This document shows positions 14,945 to 24,237 of a stretch of 32,731 bases of DNA, one piece after another. Position 1 is the stretch's first letter. Each line of letters starts with the position of its first letter. A program made the translations under genes and the position numbers. The notes beneath the pieces are model-generated. The model was not told the origin of the DNA and did no database searches. It was given only the letters and a program-made list of their open reading frames with translations. Location: contig LAQA01000046.1 of the NCBI GenBank assembly GCA_000981625.1, positions 356 to 33,086 on the forward strand. Reading direction: 5' to 3'. The stretch is from Flavobacteriaceae bacterium ASP10-09a (lineage in GTDB: Bacteria > Bacteroidota > Bacteroidia > Flavobacteriales > Flavobacteriaceae).

Positions 14945-15817
14945 TTATTTTAAAACACTTGCTACCATTTCTCCAATTTTAGCTGGAGAACTAACAACAT
15001 ATATTCCATTTTCTGCTAAGATCTTCATTTTAGCTTGTGCAGTATCATCAGCACCACCTACAATTGCTCCTGCATGTCCCATTGTTCTTCCTGCAGGCGC
15101 AGTTTGTCCAGCAATAAAACCAACAACTGGTTTTCTATTACCATCAGCTTTAATCCATTGTGCAGCTTCTGCTTCTAGGTTTCCACCTATTTCACCAATC
15201 ATTACAATTGCCTCAGTTTCATCATCATTCATTAATAATTCAACAGCTTCTTTTGTTGTTGTACCGATAATTGGATCTCCTCCAATACCAATTGCTGTAG
15301 ATATTCCAAATCCTTGTTTTACAACTTGATCTGCAGCTTCATAAGTTAAAGTACCCGATTTAGAAACAATACCGACTCTACCTTTTTTAAATATAAAACC
15401 TGGCATAATACCAACTTTAGCTTCATCTGGAGTAATTACTCCAGGGCAATTTGGACCAACTAATCTAGTGTCTTTATTTGCTATATATGCTTTTACTTTT
15501 ACCATGTCGGCAGTAGGAATTCCTTCAGTAATACAAATAATTACTTTAATCCCTGCATCTGCAGATTCCATAATTGCATCCGCAGCAAAAGCTGGTGGTA
15601 CAAAAATAATTGAAGTGTCTGCAGCTACTTTCTCAACAGCTTCTGCAACTGTACTAAAAACTGGTTTATCTAAGTGTTTTTGACCTCCTTTACCTGGTGT
15701 TACACCACCTACAACATTAGTTCCGTAGTCAATCATTTGACCAGCGTGAAAAGTACCTTCACTACCTGTAAAACCTTGTACAATAATTTTTGAATTTTTA
15801 TTTACTAAAACACTCAT
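14945..15817 (-). CDS. sucD: Succinyl-CoA synthetase alpha subunit
   Basis: 290 residues. With SucB-type beta subunit (SucC, not in the window) it converts succinyl-CoA to succinate with formation of ATP or GTP in the citric acid cycle. The CoA-binding fold begins with [42 protein letters not shown] and [13 protein letters not shown] are conserved; the phosphorylated His lies in [13 protein letters not shown]. The gene is separated from the lpx cluster by 60 bases containing a TATTTTTG promoter element and is closed by its own hairpin, so it is a single-gene unit. Confidence 0.96.
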   Translation of the reverse strand: MSVLVNKNSKIIVQGFTGSEGTFHAGQMIDYGTNVVGGVTPGKGGQKHLDKPVFSTVAEAVEKVAADTSIIFVPPAFAADAIMESADAGIKVIICITEGIPTADMVKVKAYIANKDTRLVGPNCPGVITPDEAKVGIMPGFIFKKGRVGIVSKSGTLTYEAADQVVKQGFGISTAIGIGGDPIIGTTTKEAVELLMNDDETEAIVMIGEIGGNLEAEAAQWIKADGNRKPVVGFIAGQTAPAGRTMGHAGAIVGGADDTAQAKMKILAENGIYVVSSPAKIGEMVASVLK

Positions 15818-15841
15818 GGTTTGTTATTTTAATTTGTCGTG

Positions 15842-15849
15842 CAAAAATA
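15842..15849 (-). promoter_or_regulatory. Promoter -7 element of sucD
   Basis: TATTTTTG on the minus strand matches TAnnTTTG exactly, 25 bases before the ATG. No TTG at the expected -33 distance. Confidence 0.55.
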
Positions 15850-15877
15850 GTTTATTGATTGTTTCTAAGAAAGAATT

Positions 15878-16804
15878 TTAGGAATTCTTTCTATCTTTTA
15901 AAAAACGTTTTATTTCTGCCATTTCTTTTAATTTCTCTCTTGATTCTGAAACCGGAGTTCCAAAATAACTTTTTCCTCCTACTACTGACTTAGTAACACC
16001 CGTTTGGCCTAAAATTATAGCTCCTTTGCCAATTGTAATTCCACTATTTGTTCCAACTTGTCCCCAAATTGTAACTTCATCCTCTATAATAACACAACCA
16101 GCAATACCAGTTTGTGAAGCTATTAAACATTTTTTACCGATAACAGTATCATGTCCAACATGGACTTGGTTATCTATTTTAGTTCCTTCTTTAATTGTGG
16201 TATCTCCTGTAACTCCTTTATCAATTGTACAAGATGCTCCTAAATCTACATTATCCTCTAAAACAACTCTTCCACCAGAGATAAGTTTATCATAGCCTTC
16301 TGGTCTCTTTTTATAATAAAAAGCATCTGCACCTAGTACCGTATTTGCATGGATAGTTACATTATTACCAATAACTGTATTATCATAAATGGTAACATTT
16401 GGATGAATTACACAGTTTTTACCAATTATTACATGATTACCAATAAAAACATTGGGTTGTATAATTGATCCTAAACCTATGATAGCCGTATCGGAAATAC
16501 TTTCTTTTGAAGCTATAAAAGGATTAAAATGTATTGTTAGTTTATTGAAATCACGAAAAGGATCGTCAGAAATCAACAATGATTTGCCTTCCGGACAATC
16601 TACCTTCTTATTGATTAAGATAGTTGTTGCTAAAGAATTTAAAGCTTTTTCATAATATTTTGGATGATCTACAAAAACAACATCTCCTTTTTCGACAACA
16701 TGAATTTCATTAATACCTTTAACAAGAATAGATGGATCACCTACAAACTCACAATTTAAAATTTCAGCAATAGCGATTAAAGTATATCTTCTTTTAAAGT
16801 TCAA
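15878..16804 (-). CDS. Second LpxD-like N-acyltransferase
   Basis: 308 residues with the LpxD plan: an N-terminal uridine-binding-like domain (about 1-100) and a left-handed beta helix of hexapeptide repeats (IGNNVTIHANTVLGADAF). The catalytic His of LpxD is kept in IDNQVHVGHDTVIG. LpxD adds the N-linked acyl chain in lipid A synthesis, and a canonical lpxD lies 3.4 kb upstream, so this is a paralogue, shorter and with a divergent N-terminus and a short C-terminal helix (REKLKEMAEIKRFLKD). The start is TTG at 16804: the upstream in-frame stop leaves no ATG. It follows the lipoprotein gene by four bases and is probably the last gene of the cluster. A different acyl acceptor or chain is possible. 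Confidence 0.85.
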   Translation of the reverse strand: MNFKRRYTLIAIAEILNCEFVGDPSILVKGINEIHVVEKGDVVFVDHPKYYEKALNSLATTILINKKVDCPEGKSLLISDDPFRDFNKLTIHFNPFIASKESISDTAIIGLGSIIQPNVFIGNHVIIGKNCVIHPNVTIYDNTVIGNNVTIHANTVLGADAFYYKKRPEGYDKLISGGRVVLEDNVDLGASCTIDKGVTGDTTIKEGTKIDNQVHVGHDTVIGKKCLIASQTGIAGCVIIEDEVTIWGQVGTNSGITIGKGAIILGQTGVTKSVVGGKSYFGTPVSESREKLKEMAEIKRFLKDRKNS

Positions 16805-16808
16805 ATTA

Positions 16809-17390
16809 TTATATCAATTTAAATGTACTGTGAATTAATTTAAAAGTTTCTTTGTATTTACTATATCTGTTTTTTATTGTCCAAGACATAATCATATACA
16901 TTTTTTTCTCTGCTTCAACTAAACTTACTACATAAGCAATCTCTAATCCTTCTACTTTACCATTAAATTTGTGTATTTGTGAAGGAAGATTTTTAATTCT
17001 GCTATCAAGTTTTTTTACATCTAAAGCCCCGATACTTTCTTTAAAACTTTTTAACTGAAAGTTAGAATAATTTTCTAGCGGTGTTAAAGAGTCATTATAT
17101 ATTTCAAGTTCTTTAAAAGTGTTAATGAATTCTTCTTTACTCTCATCAATAACTATAATATAGGTTTCTTTAAAAAGATTTGCATATTGAAAAGAAGCGT
17201 CATCATGTAAAGATTTCATTTCTGTCATGTAATCTGGAACAGAAACAGCATATTCATCATTTATATTTATTTTGTTTAACTCTTCAATTTTAACCTCTTC
17301 TTTACCTAAAGATGCAGCAGATTCAATAATTTTCTTGCAAGAAATTATTGATAAAGAAATTAATAAAAGAAAAATTAAATTTTTTTTCAT
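16809..17390 (-). CDS. Lipoprotein of unknown function
   Basis: 193 residues. Signal peptide with lipobox SIISC at about residue 18, followed by Lys-Lys. The mature domain has EYAVSVPDYMTEMKSLHDDASFQYANLFKETYIIVIDE and a later strand GLEIAYVVSLVEAEKKMYMIMSWT, with the overall order of a small PsbP/DcrB-like fold; I infer this from the pattern only. It lies 18 bases after efp and 4 bases before the second lpxD-like gene, so it is cotranscribed with the lipid A cluster. Similar lipoproteins occur beside efp in other Flavobacteriia from memory. Function unknown. Confidence 0.72.
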   Translation of the reverse strand: MKKNLIFLLLISLSIISCKKIIESAASLGKEEVKIEELNKININDEYAVSVPDYMTEMKSLHDDASFQYANLFKETYIIVIDESKEEFINTFKELEIYNDSLTPLENYSNFQLKSFKESIGALDVKKLDSRIKNLPSQIHKFNGKVEGLEIAYVVSLVEAEKKMYMIMSWTIKNRYSKYKETFKLIHSTFKLI

Positions 17391-17408
17391 TTTTATGTAC
17401 TGTATAAT

Positions 17409-17975
17409 CTATTCTTTAATACGCTCTTGATATGTTCCTTTTGTTGTTTCAACTTTAATTTTATCTCCTTCATTTATAAATAAAGGTACGTTTACAACTG
17501 CTCCACTTTCTACAGTTGCAGGTTTTGTTGCATTTGTTGCAGTATTTCCTTTTACACCAGGTTCTGCATGCGTTACTTCTAAAATTACACTTGCAGGTAA
17601 ATCTACAGATAATGGCATATCATCTTCAGAGTTAATAATAATAGTTACTACTTCTCCTTCTTTCATTAATTGAGGTGCATCTAAAGCAGCCTCTAATAAC
17701 CTAATTTGACTATAATCTGATTCATTCATAAAATGATAAAACTCACCATCATTATATAAATACTGAAATTTGTGAGTTTCCACTCTTACATCATCAATTT
17801 TTCTTCCTGCAGGAAATGTATTATCTATTACTTTTCCATTTGTAACACTTTTTAATTTTGTTCTTACAAAGGCTGGACCTTTTCCAGGTTTTACGTGTAA
17901 AAATTCTACGACTTTATATATATCATTGTTATACTTAATACACAATCCGTTTCTAATATCTGATGTAGTTGCCAT
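17409..17975 (-). CDS. efp: Translation elongation factor P
   Basis: 188 residues, full length with three OB-type domains. EF-P enters the ribosomal E site and relieves stalling at polyproline. The tip loop HVKPGKGPAFVRTKL carries the conserved Lys (residue 32). The middle KIDDVRVETHKFQYLYNDGEFYHFMN and the C-terminal GVKGNTATNATKPATVESGAVV and GDKIKVETTKGTYQERI are typical. It is inserted between lpxA and the lipoprotein gene. An AT-only 13-bp inverted repeat lies just upstream, in the gap after lpxA. Confidence 0.97.
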   Translation of the reverse strand: MATTSDIRNGLCIKYNNDIYKVVEFLHVKPGKGPAFVRTKLKSVTNGKVIDNTFPAGRKIDDVRVETHKFQYLYNDGEFYHFMNESDYSQIRLLEAALDAPQLMKEGEVVTIIINSEDDMPLSVDLPASVILEVTHAEPGVKGNTATNATKPATVESGAVVNVPLFINEGDKIKVETTKGTYQERIKE

Positions 17976-18001
17976 TTAATTTTTTGTTTTATTTTATGAT
18001 T

Positions 18002-18031
18002 AGTAAATATTTTTGTTAAAAAATATTTACT
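18002..18031. repeat. AT-rich inverted repeat between lpxA and efp
   Basis: AGTAAATATTTTT/AAAAATATTTACT, 13 bp perfect, loop GTTA. It has no T-run after it in the direction of transcription, so it is a poor terminator; it may be an mRNA processing or stability element, or chance in AT-rich DNA. Confidence 0.5.
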
Positions 18032-18034
18032 TAA

Positions 18035-18820
18035 TTAACTTACGTTGAAATATCCTTTCATGATTCCTCTATGTGAATCTTTTATAAACTGTATAATTTC
18101 ATCACGTTCAGGAGTCGCTTCCATTTCTGCTTCTATAATATCTATAGCTTGCGTGTAATTGTAATTTTTTTGAAACAGAATTCTAAATATATTTTGAATT
18201 TCTCTTATTTTTTCTGTTGAATACCCTCTTCTTCTTAACCCTACAGAGTTAATACCTACATAAGACAATGGCTCTCTTGCTGCCTTAACATATGGTGGAA
18301 CATCTTTTCTAACCAAAGATCCACCTGTTACAAAAGCATGTTTTCCGACAGATGCGAATTGATGCACCGCGACCATACCTGCTAATACCACGTTATCTCC
18401 AATTGTTACATGGCCAGCTAAAGTCGTATTATTAGAGAAAATACAATTATCACCTACAAAACAATCGTGAGCAATATGACAATAGGCCATAATTAAACAA
18501 TTGTCACCAACTGTTGTTTTCATTCTGTCTTTTGTACCTCTGTTAATTGTAACACATTCTCTAATTGTAACATTGTCTCCAATTTCTACAGTAGTTTCTT
18601 CGTCTTCAAATTTTAAATCTTGGGGAATTGCAGAAATTACTGAACCAGGAAAAATTCTACAATTTTTACCAATTCTAGCTCCTTCCATTATTGTAACGTT
18701 AGATCCAATCCAAGTTCCAGAACCAATAACTACATTATTATGTATAGTTGTAAAAGGTTCTATCACAACATTTCTTGCAATTTTTGCTTGAGGGTGAACA
18801 TATGCTAATGGTTGATTCAT
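18035..18820 (-). CDS. lpxA: UDP-N-acetylglucosamine acyltransferase
   Basis: 261 residues, normal length. It moves a 3-hydroxyacyl chain from ACP to the 3-OH of UDP-GlcNAc, the first step of lipid A synthesis, in the cytoplasm. The left-handed beta helix is plain from hexapeptide repeats (IGSNVTIMEGARIGKNC; VGDNCIFSNNTTLAGHVTIGDNVV). The catalytic His lies in CHIAHDC. The GMVAVHQFASVG and VPPYVKAAREPLSYVGIN segments are also conserved; the helical C-terminal domain (RRRGYSTEKIREIQNIFRIL) completes the protein. Three bases separate it from lpxC/fabZ. Confidence 0.96.
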   Translation of the reverse strand: MNQPLAYVHPQAKIARNVVIEPFTTIHNNVVIGSGTWIGSNVTIMEGARIGKNCRIFPGSVISAIPQDLKFEDEETTVEIGDNVTIRECVTINRGTKDRMKTTVGDNCLIMAYCHIAHDCFVGDNCIFSNNTTLAGHVTIGDNVVLAGMVAVHQFASVGKHAFVTGGSLVRKDVPPYVKAAREPLSYVGINSVGLRRRGYSTEKIREIQNIFRILFQKNYNYTQAIDIIEAEMEATPERDEIIQFIKDSHRGIMKGYFNVS

Positions 18821-18823
18821 AAT

Positions 18824-20215
18824 TTATTTTTTTCTAGCAATTTGTGCCATTAATTCTGCTTCCGCAACTAATTTTCCATTTGCATAAGCATACGCTTGCA
18901 TATGGCAAATTCCTCTTCTTATTGGTGTAATTAATTCACATTTAAAAATTAATGTATCACCAGGTAAAACTTTCTGTTTAAATTTAACTTTATCCATTTT
19001 CATGAAATATGTTAAATAGTTTTCTGGATCAGGAACCGTACTTAATACTAAAATCCCACCACATTGTGCCATCGCTTCAACCTGTAAAACTCCAGGCATC
19101 ACTGGAGAACCAGGGAAATGACCAATAAAAAAACCTTCATTCATTGTCACGTTTTTCATACCCACAACATGTTTGTCTGAAAGTTCTATAATTCTATCTA
19201 CCAACAAGAAAGGTGGTCTATGAGGAAGGATATCCATAATTTGATGAATATCTAATAGAGGTACTAAGTTTAAATCATATTGAGGAACATTGTTTCTCTT
19301 TTCTGATTTAATAATTTTCGCTAATTTCTTAGCAAATTGTGTATTTATTAAATGACCCGGTTTATTTGCAATTACCTTACCTCTAATACGAACTCCTGTT
19401 AATGCTAAATCACCAATAACATCTAGTAATTTATGGCGTGCAGCTTCATTTGCCCAATGCAAAGTTAAGTTATCTAAAATTCCATTTGGTTTTACAGCAA
19501 TATCCTCTTTTTTAAAGGCTTTTTTTAATTTTTGCATTGTATTTTCTGATAATTCTTTATCAACATATACAATTGCATTATTTAAATCTCCTCCTTTAAT
19601 TAAATCATTTTCTAATAACATTTCAATTTCATGTAAAAAACTGAATGTCCTAGCATCTGCAATTTCATCTTTAAAGTCCGTAATTCTATCTAAAGTAGCA
19701 TTTTGAGTTCCTAAAATTTTGGTTCCAAAATCGACCATTGTAGTTATTTGATATTCATCAGCAGGCATTAAAATAATTTCACTTCCTGATATCTCGTCTT
19801 TATATGAAATAACCTCTTTAACAATATATTCTTCAATATATGCTTCTTGTTCCTTAATTCCTGCTTTTTCTAAAGCTTCAACAAAATACTTAGATGAACC
19901 ATCCATAATTGGCGGTTCTGATGCATCTATTTCTATTAATAGATTATCAATATCTAAACCAACAGCTGCAGCTAAAACATGCTCTGATGTTTGAATTTTA
20001 ACACCATTTTTTTCAAGATTAGTTCCTCTTTGAGTGGTTACAACATATTCTGCTTTAGCTTCTATGGTTGGTGAACCTTCCAAGTCTACCCTACTAAAAG
20101 CAAAACCATGATTTATTGGAGCGGGTTTTAATGTCATTGATACGATATTACCCGTGTGTAAACCTACACCTGCTAAAGTAATTTCTGATTGTATTGTCTT
20201 TTGTTTCTTACTCAT
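18824..20215 (-). CDS. lpxC/fabZ: Bifunctional LpxC deacetylase / FabZ dehydratase
   Basis: 463 residues, the fusion typical of Bacteroidota. Residues 1-310 are LpxC, the zinc deacetylase committing UDP-acyl-GlcNAc to lipid A: zinc ligands in SEHVLAA and in ARHKLLDVIGD, and LTLHWANEA. Residues about 325-463 are FabZ, the 3-hydroxyacyl-ACP dehydratase: catalytic His in DILPHRPPFLLVDRI and Glu in PGVLQVEAMAQ within the hot-dog fold. Fusing both ties the balance of lipid A and phospholipid acyl chains together, since the two use the same 3-hydroxyacyl-ACP pool. It begins two bases after lpxD. Confidence 0.97.
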   Translation of the reverse strand: MSKKQKTIQSEITLAGVGLHTGNIVSMTLKPAPINHGFAFSRVDLEGSPTIEAKAEYVVTTQRGTNLEKNGVKIQTSEHVLAAAVGLDIDNLLIEIDASEPPIMDGSSKYFVEALEKAGIKEQEAYIEEYIVKEVISYKDEISGSEIILMPADEYQITTMVDFGTKILGTQNATLDRITDFKDEIADARTFSFLHEIEMLLENDLIKGGDLNNAIVYVDKELSENTMQKLKKAFKKEDIAVKPNGILDNLTLHWANEAARHKLLDVIGDLALTGVRIRGKVIANKPGHLINTQFAKKLAKIIKSEKRNNVPQYDLNLVPLLDIHQIMDILPHRPPFLLVDRIIELSDKHVVGMKNVTMNEGFFIGHFPGSPVMPGVLQVEAMAQCGGILVLSTVPDPENYLTYFMKMDKVKFKQKVLPGDTLIFKCELITPIRRGICHMQAYAYANGKLVAEAELMAQIARKK

Positions 20216-20217
20216 AT

Positions 20218-21249
20218 TTATTGATTTTGAGCATTCAATTCTTTTTCCATTTTATTAACTGATGCTGCAATCTTAGGGAAATTTCTAAAATAAACGTATG
20301 ATTTGCTATAATTTGAATACGACATTGCGGGTGTACCTTGTACTTTTTCTCCATCTTTTAAACTTCTGGTAACTCCAGATTGACCTTGAATTTTTACATT
20401 ATTACCAATCGTTAAATGGCCTGCAAAACCAACTTGACCACCAATCATACAGTTTTCTCCTATTTTGGTTGAACCTGCAATTCCTGTCTGTGCAGCAATT
20501 ACTGTATTCCTACCAATCTCTACATTATGAGCAATATGTATTTGATTGTCTAACTTTACACCTTGTCTTATAATTGTAGAACCTAAAGTTGCTCTGTCTA
20601 TGGTTGATGCAGAACCGATGTCTACATAATCTTCTATAATTACATTTCCTATTTGCGGAATTGCAACATATTCTCCATCTCCATTTGGAGCAAAACCAAA
20701 ACCATCAGAACCAATTATACATCCTGAATGAATTTTACAATGTTTTCCTATTAGTGTTTCTGAATAAATTTTAACTCCAGAAAAAATAATACAATTATCG
20801 CCTATAACAGTATTATCGCCAATATAACAATTAGGATAAATTTTAACATTATTACCAATAGCTACATTCTCTCCTATATAACAGAAAGCTCCCAAATATT
20901 CATTATTCCCGATTTTTGCTGAATCTGCTATGTAATGAGGTGCTTCTCTTCCTGTTTTATTATTCTTTACTTCGTTATAAAATTCTAATAATTTAGAAAA
21001 AGATTTGTATGCATTTTCTACTTTTATTAAAGTTGTAGAAATTTTTTTTTCGGGCTCAAAGGCTTTATTAACAATGGTAATAGAAGCATTTGTTGTGTAT
21101 AAAAAAGGATTGTATTTAGGGTTAGATAAAAAAGTTAAAGAACCTTTTTCACCTTCTTCTATTTTAGATAACTTAGAAACTTCTTCATTGGGGTTTCCAA
21201 CTACTTCTCCTTCTAAAATATCTGCTATTTGTTGTGCTGTAAATTTCAT
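20218..21249 (-). CDS. lpxD: UDP-3-O-acylglucosamine N-acyltransferase
   Basis: 343 residues from ATG at 21249 ([18 protein letters not shown]); the track's extra residues begin at a TTG. It adds the second hydroxyacyl chain to form UDP-2,3-diacylglucosamine. N-terminal domain to about residue 100, then a beta helix with hexapeptide repeats, and the catalytic His in [15 protein letters not shown]-terminal helix [16 protein letters not shown]. An exact -7 element lies only six bases before this ATG, so the mRNA may be almost leaderless. It is the first gene of lpxD-lpxC/fabZ-lpxA-efp. Confidence 0.96.
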   Translation of the reverse strand: MKFTAQQIADILEGEVVGNPNEEVSKLSKIEEGEKGSLTFLSNPKYNPFLYTTNASITIVNKAFEPEKKISTTLIKVENAYKSFSKLLEFYNEVKNNKTGREAPHYIADSAKIGNNEYLGAFCYIGENVAIGNNVKIYPNCYIGDNTVIGDNCIIFSGVKIYSETLIGKHCKIHSGCIIGSDGFGFAPNGDGEYVAIPQIGNVIIEDYVDIGSASTIDRATLGSTIIRQGVKLDNQIHIAHNVEIGRNTVIAAQTGIAGSTKIGENCMIGGQVGFAGHLTIGNNVKIQGQSGVTRSLKDGEKVQGTPAMSYSNYSKSYVYFRNFPKIAASVNKMEKELNAQNQ

Positions 21250-21255
21250 TAATCG

Positions 21256-21263
21256 CAAAAGTA
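21256..21263 (-). promoter_or_regulatory. -7 element right before lpxD
   Basis: TACTTTTG on the minus strand is an exact match to TAnnTTTG with six bases to the ATG at 21249. It decides for the ATG rather than the upstream TTG, which overlaps the element. No -33 TTG found. Confidence 0.55.
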
Positions 21264-21294
21264 TAAAAATTATGGCTATTTGGCTAATATCATT

Positions 21295-22545
21295 TTACTT
21301 TGGATAGCAAATAAAATGTTTTATAACGGGTTTTGTTAAGGCCTGTATGTTAAATTGATCAGAAGCTTTGGCAATATCTTTTAACTTTCCATTTTTATTA
21401 AGAATAAAGACAGGTTTCTCTGAATTATAAGCTTGATTTTTTATTTCTTGTGAAAAAACAAAGTATTTTGTTTCTTCTTCGGATAAATGTAATTTCTTTG
21501 AAAACTTACTTATTATTTTATTTATTTGTGAAACATCAAAAGGATCTTTCTGAATTTCAACACGCAATAATTTTCTATCAACAATCATTTGAGACAATAA
21601 TGACAATACTTTGTCGTCATGATTTGTCCATTCTTTTATTGCTGACAAAATATCATAATCATCTAACTTAGAAAACATTTCTAAAGTTTCATCTGTAAAA
21701 TTATCTTGATCTATTTGATTATCTAAAAAGTATTTTAAAGAAGTACTTGCAAACAATCTTTCACCTTTTCCAACCAATTCCTTTGCTCTTATTAAAACGT
21801 TTACCAACATGTTTTCTGCGACCAAACCTGTTTTATGTAAATATACTTGCCAATACATAAGTCTTCTAGCAATCAAAAATTTTTCTACAGAATAAATACC
21901 CTTTTGTTCAATTACTAATTCATCATCTTTCACATTCATCATAACAATTAATCTATCTGATGAAATATTACCTTCTGTAACTCCAGTATAAAAACTATCT
22001 CTTTTTAAATAATCTAATCTATCTATATCTAACTGACTAGAAATAAGTTGATATAAAAAATTACGATGGTAATTTCCTTCAAATATTTCTATTGCTAAAT
22101 CCAATTCCCCATCAAACTCATTATTTAACTTTTTCATGAATTTTAATGAAATTTCTTCATGAGAAATTCCATTAGCAATGCTATGCTCTAAAGCATGAGA
22201 GAAAGCTCCGTGACCAATATCGTGCAACAAAATAGCAATACATAAAGCGTTTTCTTCTTCCTTGCTGATTTCAATTTGCTTAATCCGAAGAACTCTTACC
22301 GCTTTTTGCATTAAATGTATGCATCCTAAGGCATGATGAAAACGTGTATGATTTGCGCCAGGATATACTAAGCTTGAAAACCCCATTTGAGAAATTCTCC
22401 TTAAACGCTGAAAATAAGGGTGTTCTATAATGTCAAAAATTAACGAATTTGGAATTTGAATAAACCCATAAATTGGATCATTTAAAATTTTTAATTTATT
22501 TGGTATTTTTTTCTTCAAAAGGTGCGTTTTATCAATGTATGGCAA
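21295..22545 (-). CDS. HD-domain phosphohydrolase
   Basis: 416 residues of the HD superfamily group related to dGTP triphosphohydrolases and SAMHD1. Metal ligands: His in TRFHHALGCIHLM, the HD pair in ILLHDIGHGAFSHALEH, and the later Asp in SSQLDIDRLDYLKRDSFYTG. The FQRLRRISQMGFSSLVYPGANH start is standard. It probably cleaves a nucleotide; the exact substrate is unknown. No ATG is present in the open stretch before the domain, so the start is TTG (22545, or the TTG at codon 10). Forty-five bases separate it from lpxD, and it is divergent from porX. Confidence 0.9.
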   Translation of the reverse strand: MPYIDKTHLLKKKIPNKLKILNDPIYGFIQIPNSLIFDIIEHPYFQRLRRISQMGFSSLVYPGANHTRFHHALGCIHLMQKAVRVLRIKQIEISKEEENALCIAILLHDIGHGAFSHALEHSIANGISHEEISLKFMKKLNNEFDGELDLAIEIFEGNYHRNFLYQLISSQLDIDRLDYLKRDSFYTGVTEGNISSDRLIVMMNVKDDELVIEQKGIYSVEKFLIARRLMYWQVYLHKTGLVAENMLVNVLIRAKELVGKGERLFASTSLKYFLDNQIDQDNFTDETLEMFSKLDDYDILSAIKEWTNHDDKVLSLLSQMIVDRKLLRVEIQKDPFDVSQINKIISKFSKKLHLSEEETKYFVFSQEIKNQAYNSEKPVFILNKNGKLKDIAKASDQFNIQALTKPVIKHFICYPK

Positions 22546-22649
22546 AATACGAACATTATTTTTTTTGGCAATATTTTATCATTTTAAAGCAACCAAAAAT
22601 ATAACAAAACAGTACTTTTAACGTTAAATGGTATAATTAAAAATGATAT

Positions 22650-24197
22650 ATGAGCAATATACAGATTTTATGGGTTGATGATGAAATTGAATTATTAAAA
22701 CCTCACATTCTTTTTTTAGAGCGTAAAAATTATAAAGTAACCAAATGTACAAATGGAGCTGACGCAATTGATTTGGTAGACCAAGAAAATTTTGATATTG
22801 TCTTTTTAGATGAAAACATGCCTGGCTTATCAGGTCTAGATACACTTGCACAAATTAAACAAAAACAGACAAATTTACCTGTTGTAATGATTACCAAAAG
22901 TGAAGAAGAATATATTATGGACGAAGCAATTGGTTCTAAAATTGCCGATTATTTAATTAAACCGGTAAATCCTAGTCAGATTTTATTGAGCATAAAGAAA
23001 AATTTAGACCATTCACGTTTAATTTCTGAAAAAACTACTTCTAGCTATCAACAAGAATTCAGAAAAATTTCTATGGATTTATCAATGGTAAACAGTTATG
23101 AAGAATGGATTGAACTCTACAAAAAATTGGTTCATTGGGAATTAGAACTAGAAAATATTAGCGATTCTGGAATGTTAGGTATTCTAGAAAGTCAGAAACA
23201 AGAAGCTAATAATCAGTTTTTTAAATTCATAAAGAAAAATTATGAAGATTTTTTAACCTCTCATGATAAACCTACTTTTTCTCATACTTTGTTTAAAGAT
23301 TATGTAGTTCCTGAATTAAGTAAAGAGCAAGGTGTTTTATGGATAGTGATTGATAATTTAAGATATGATCAATACAGAACCTTAGAACCTTTAATCAATA
23401 ATTATTACAAGAAAGAGCAAGAATACTCGTACTTTTCTATTTTACCAACAGCGACTCAATATGCTAGAAATGCAATTTTCTCAGGATTAATGCCGTCAGA
23501 AATGGAAAAACGTCATCCAAATTTCTGGAAAAACGATACAGATGAAGGTGGAATGAATTTATTTGAAAATGATTTTTTAACGGCTCAAATTAAAAGGTTG
23601 AATTTAGATATTAAACATGAATATTATAAAATAACAAACCTAAAAAGTGGAAAAGAATTAGCGGATAATTTTAACGGAACAAAACAAAACGACTTAACGG
23701 CAGTTGTATATAACTTTGTCGATATGCTATCTCACTCTAAAACAGAAATGGAAGTTATTAAAGAATTAGCTGGAGACGATAAAGCCTATAGAAGCCTTAC
23801 TCTAAGTTGGTTTAAGAATTCACCTTTGTTTGAAATTATACAGAAAGCGCAACATTTAGGTCAAAAATTAATAATTACCACAGATCACGGAACTATTAAT
23901 TGCAAAAACCCCACAAAAGTGATTGGCGATAAAAATATCAGTTCTAATTTACGCTACAAAACAGGAAGAAGTTTAACCTATGAAGAGAAAGATGTGTATG
24001 CAGTTAGAAATCCAAAAGATATATTTTTACCAACAATAGCGATGAATAGCCCATTCATTTTCGCAAAAGAAGACCTCTTTTTCGCATATCCAAATAACTT
24101 TAATCATTTTGTTAAATATTTTAAAAACACGTATCAACATGGAGGTGTTTCTTTGGAAGAAGTAATTATTCCTTGTGCCGTATATAGTCCTAAGTAA
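22650..24197 (+). CDS. porX: T9SS response regulator / PglZ-domain protein PorX
   Basis: 515 residues. Residues 1-120 are a receiver domain: acidic pocket in WVDDE, phospho-acceptor Asp54 in VFLDENMPG, MITKSEE and the Lys of DYLIKPVNP. After a helical linker, residues about 205-515 are a PglZ/alkaline-phosphatase-type domain: metal and nucleophile motifs VIDNLRYDQYR, ILPTATQYARNA, YNFVDMLSHSK, IITTDHGTINC and YQHGGVSLEEVI. This two-part build is PorX, which with the sensor PorY controls type IX secretion genes; the enzymatic domain has been linked to cyclic-oligonucleotide cleavage. PorY is not in the window. A -7-like TACTTTTA lies at 22613-22620. Confidence 0.95.
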   Translation: MSNIQILWVDDEIELLKPHILFLERKNYKVTKCTNGADAIDLVDQENFDIVFLDENMPGLSGLDTLAQIKQKQTNLPVVMITKSEEEYIMDEAIGSKIADYLIKPVNPSQILLSIKKNLDHSRLISEKTTSSYQQEFRKISMDLSMVNSYEEWIELYKKLVHWELELENISDSGMLGILESQKQEANNQFFKFIKKNYEDFLTSHDKPTFSHTLFKDYVVPELSKEQGVLWIVIDNLRYDQYRTLEPLINNYYKKEQEYSYFSILPTATQYARNAIFSGLMPSEMEKRHPNFWKNDTDEGGMNLFENDFLTAQIKRLNLDIKHEYYKITNLKSGKELADNFNGTKQNDLTAVVYNFVDMLSHSKTEMEVIKELAGDDKAYRSLTLSWFKNSPLFEIIQKAQHLGQKLIITTDHGTINCKNPTKVIGDKNISSNLRYKTGRSLTYEEKDVYAVRNPKDIFLPTIAMNSPFIFAKEDLFFAYPNNFNHFVKYFKNTYQHGGVSLEEVIIPCAVYSPK

Positions 24198-24237
24198 ATT
24201 AGTTCGCAGTATTTATAAACGGTTAAAATTTAATTAA

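Noticed and set aside
15878-16804. Second lpxD-like gene as a pseudogene copy
   Set aside because: Full-length beta helix, intact catalytic His and no internal stop; a true paralogue.
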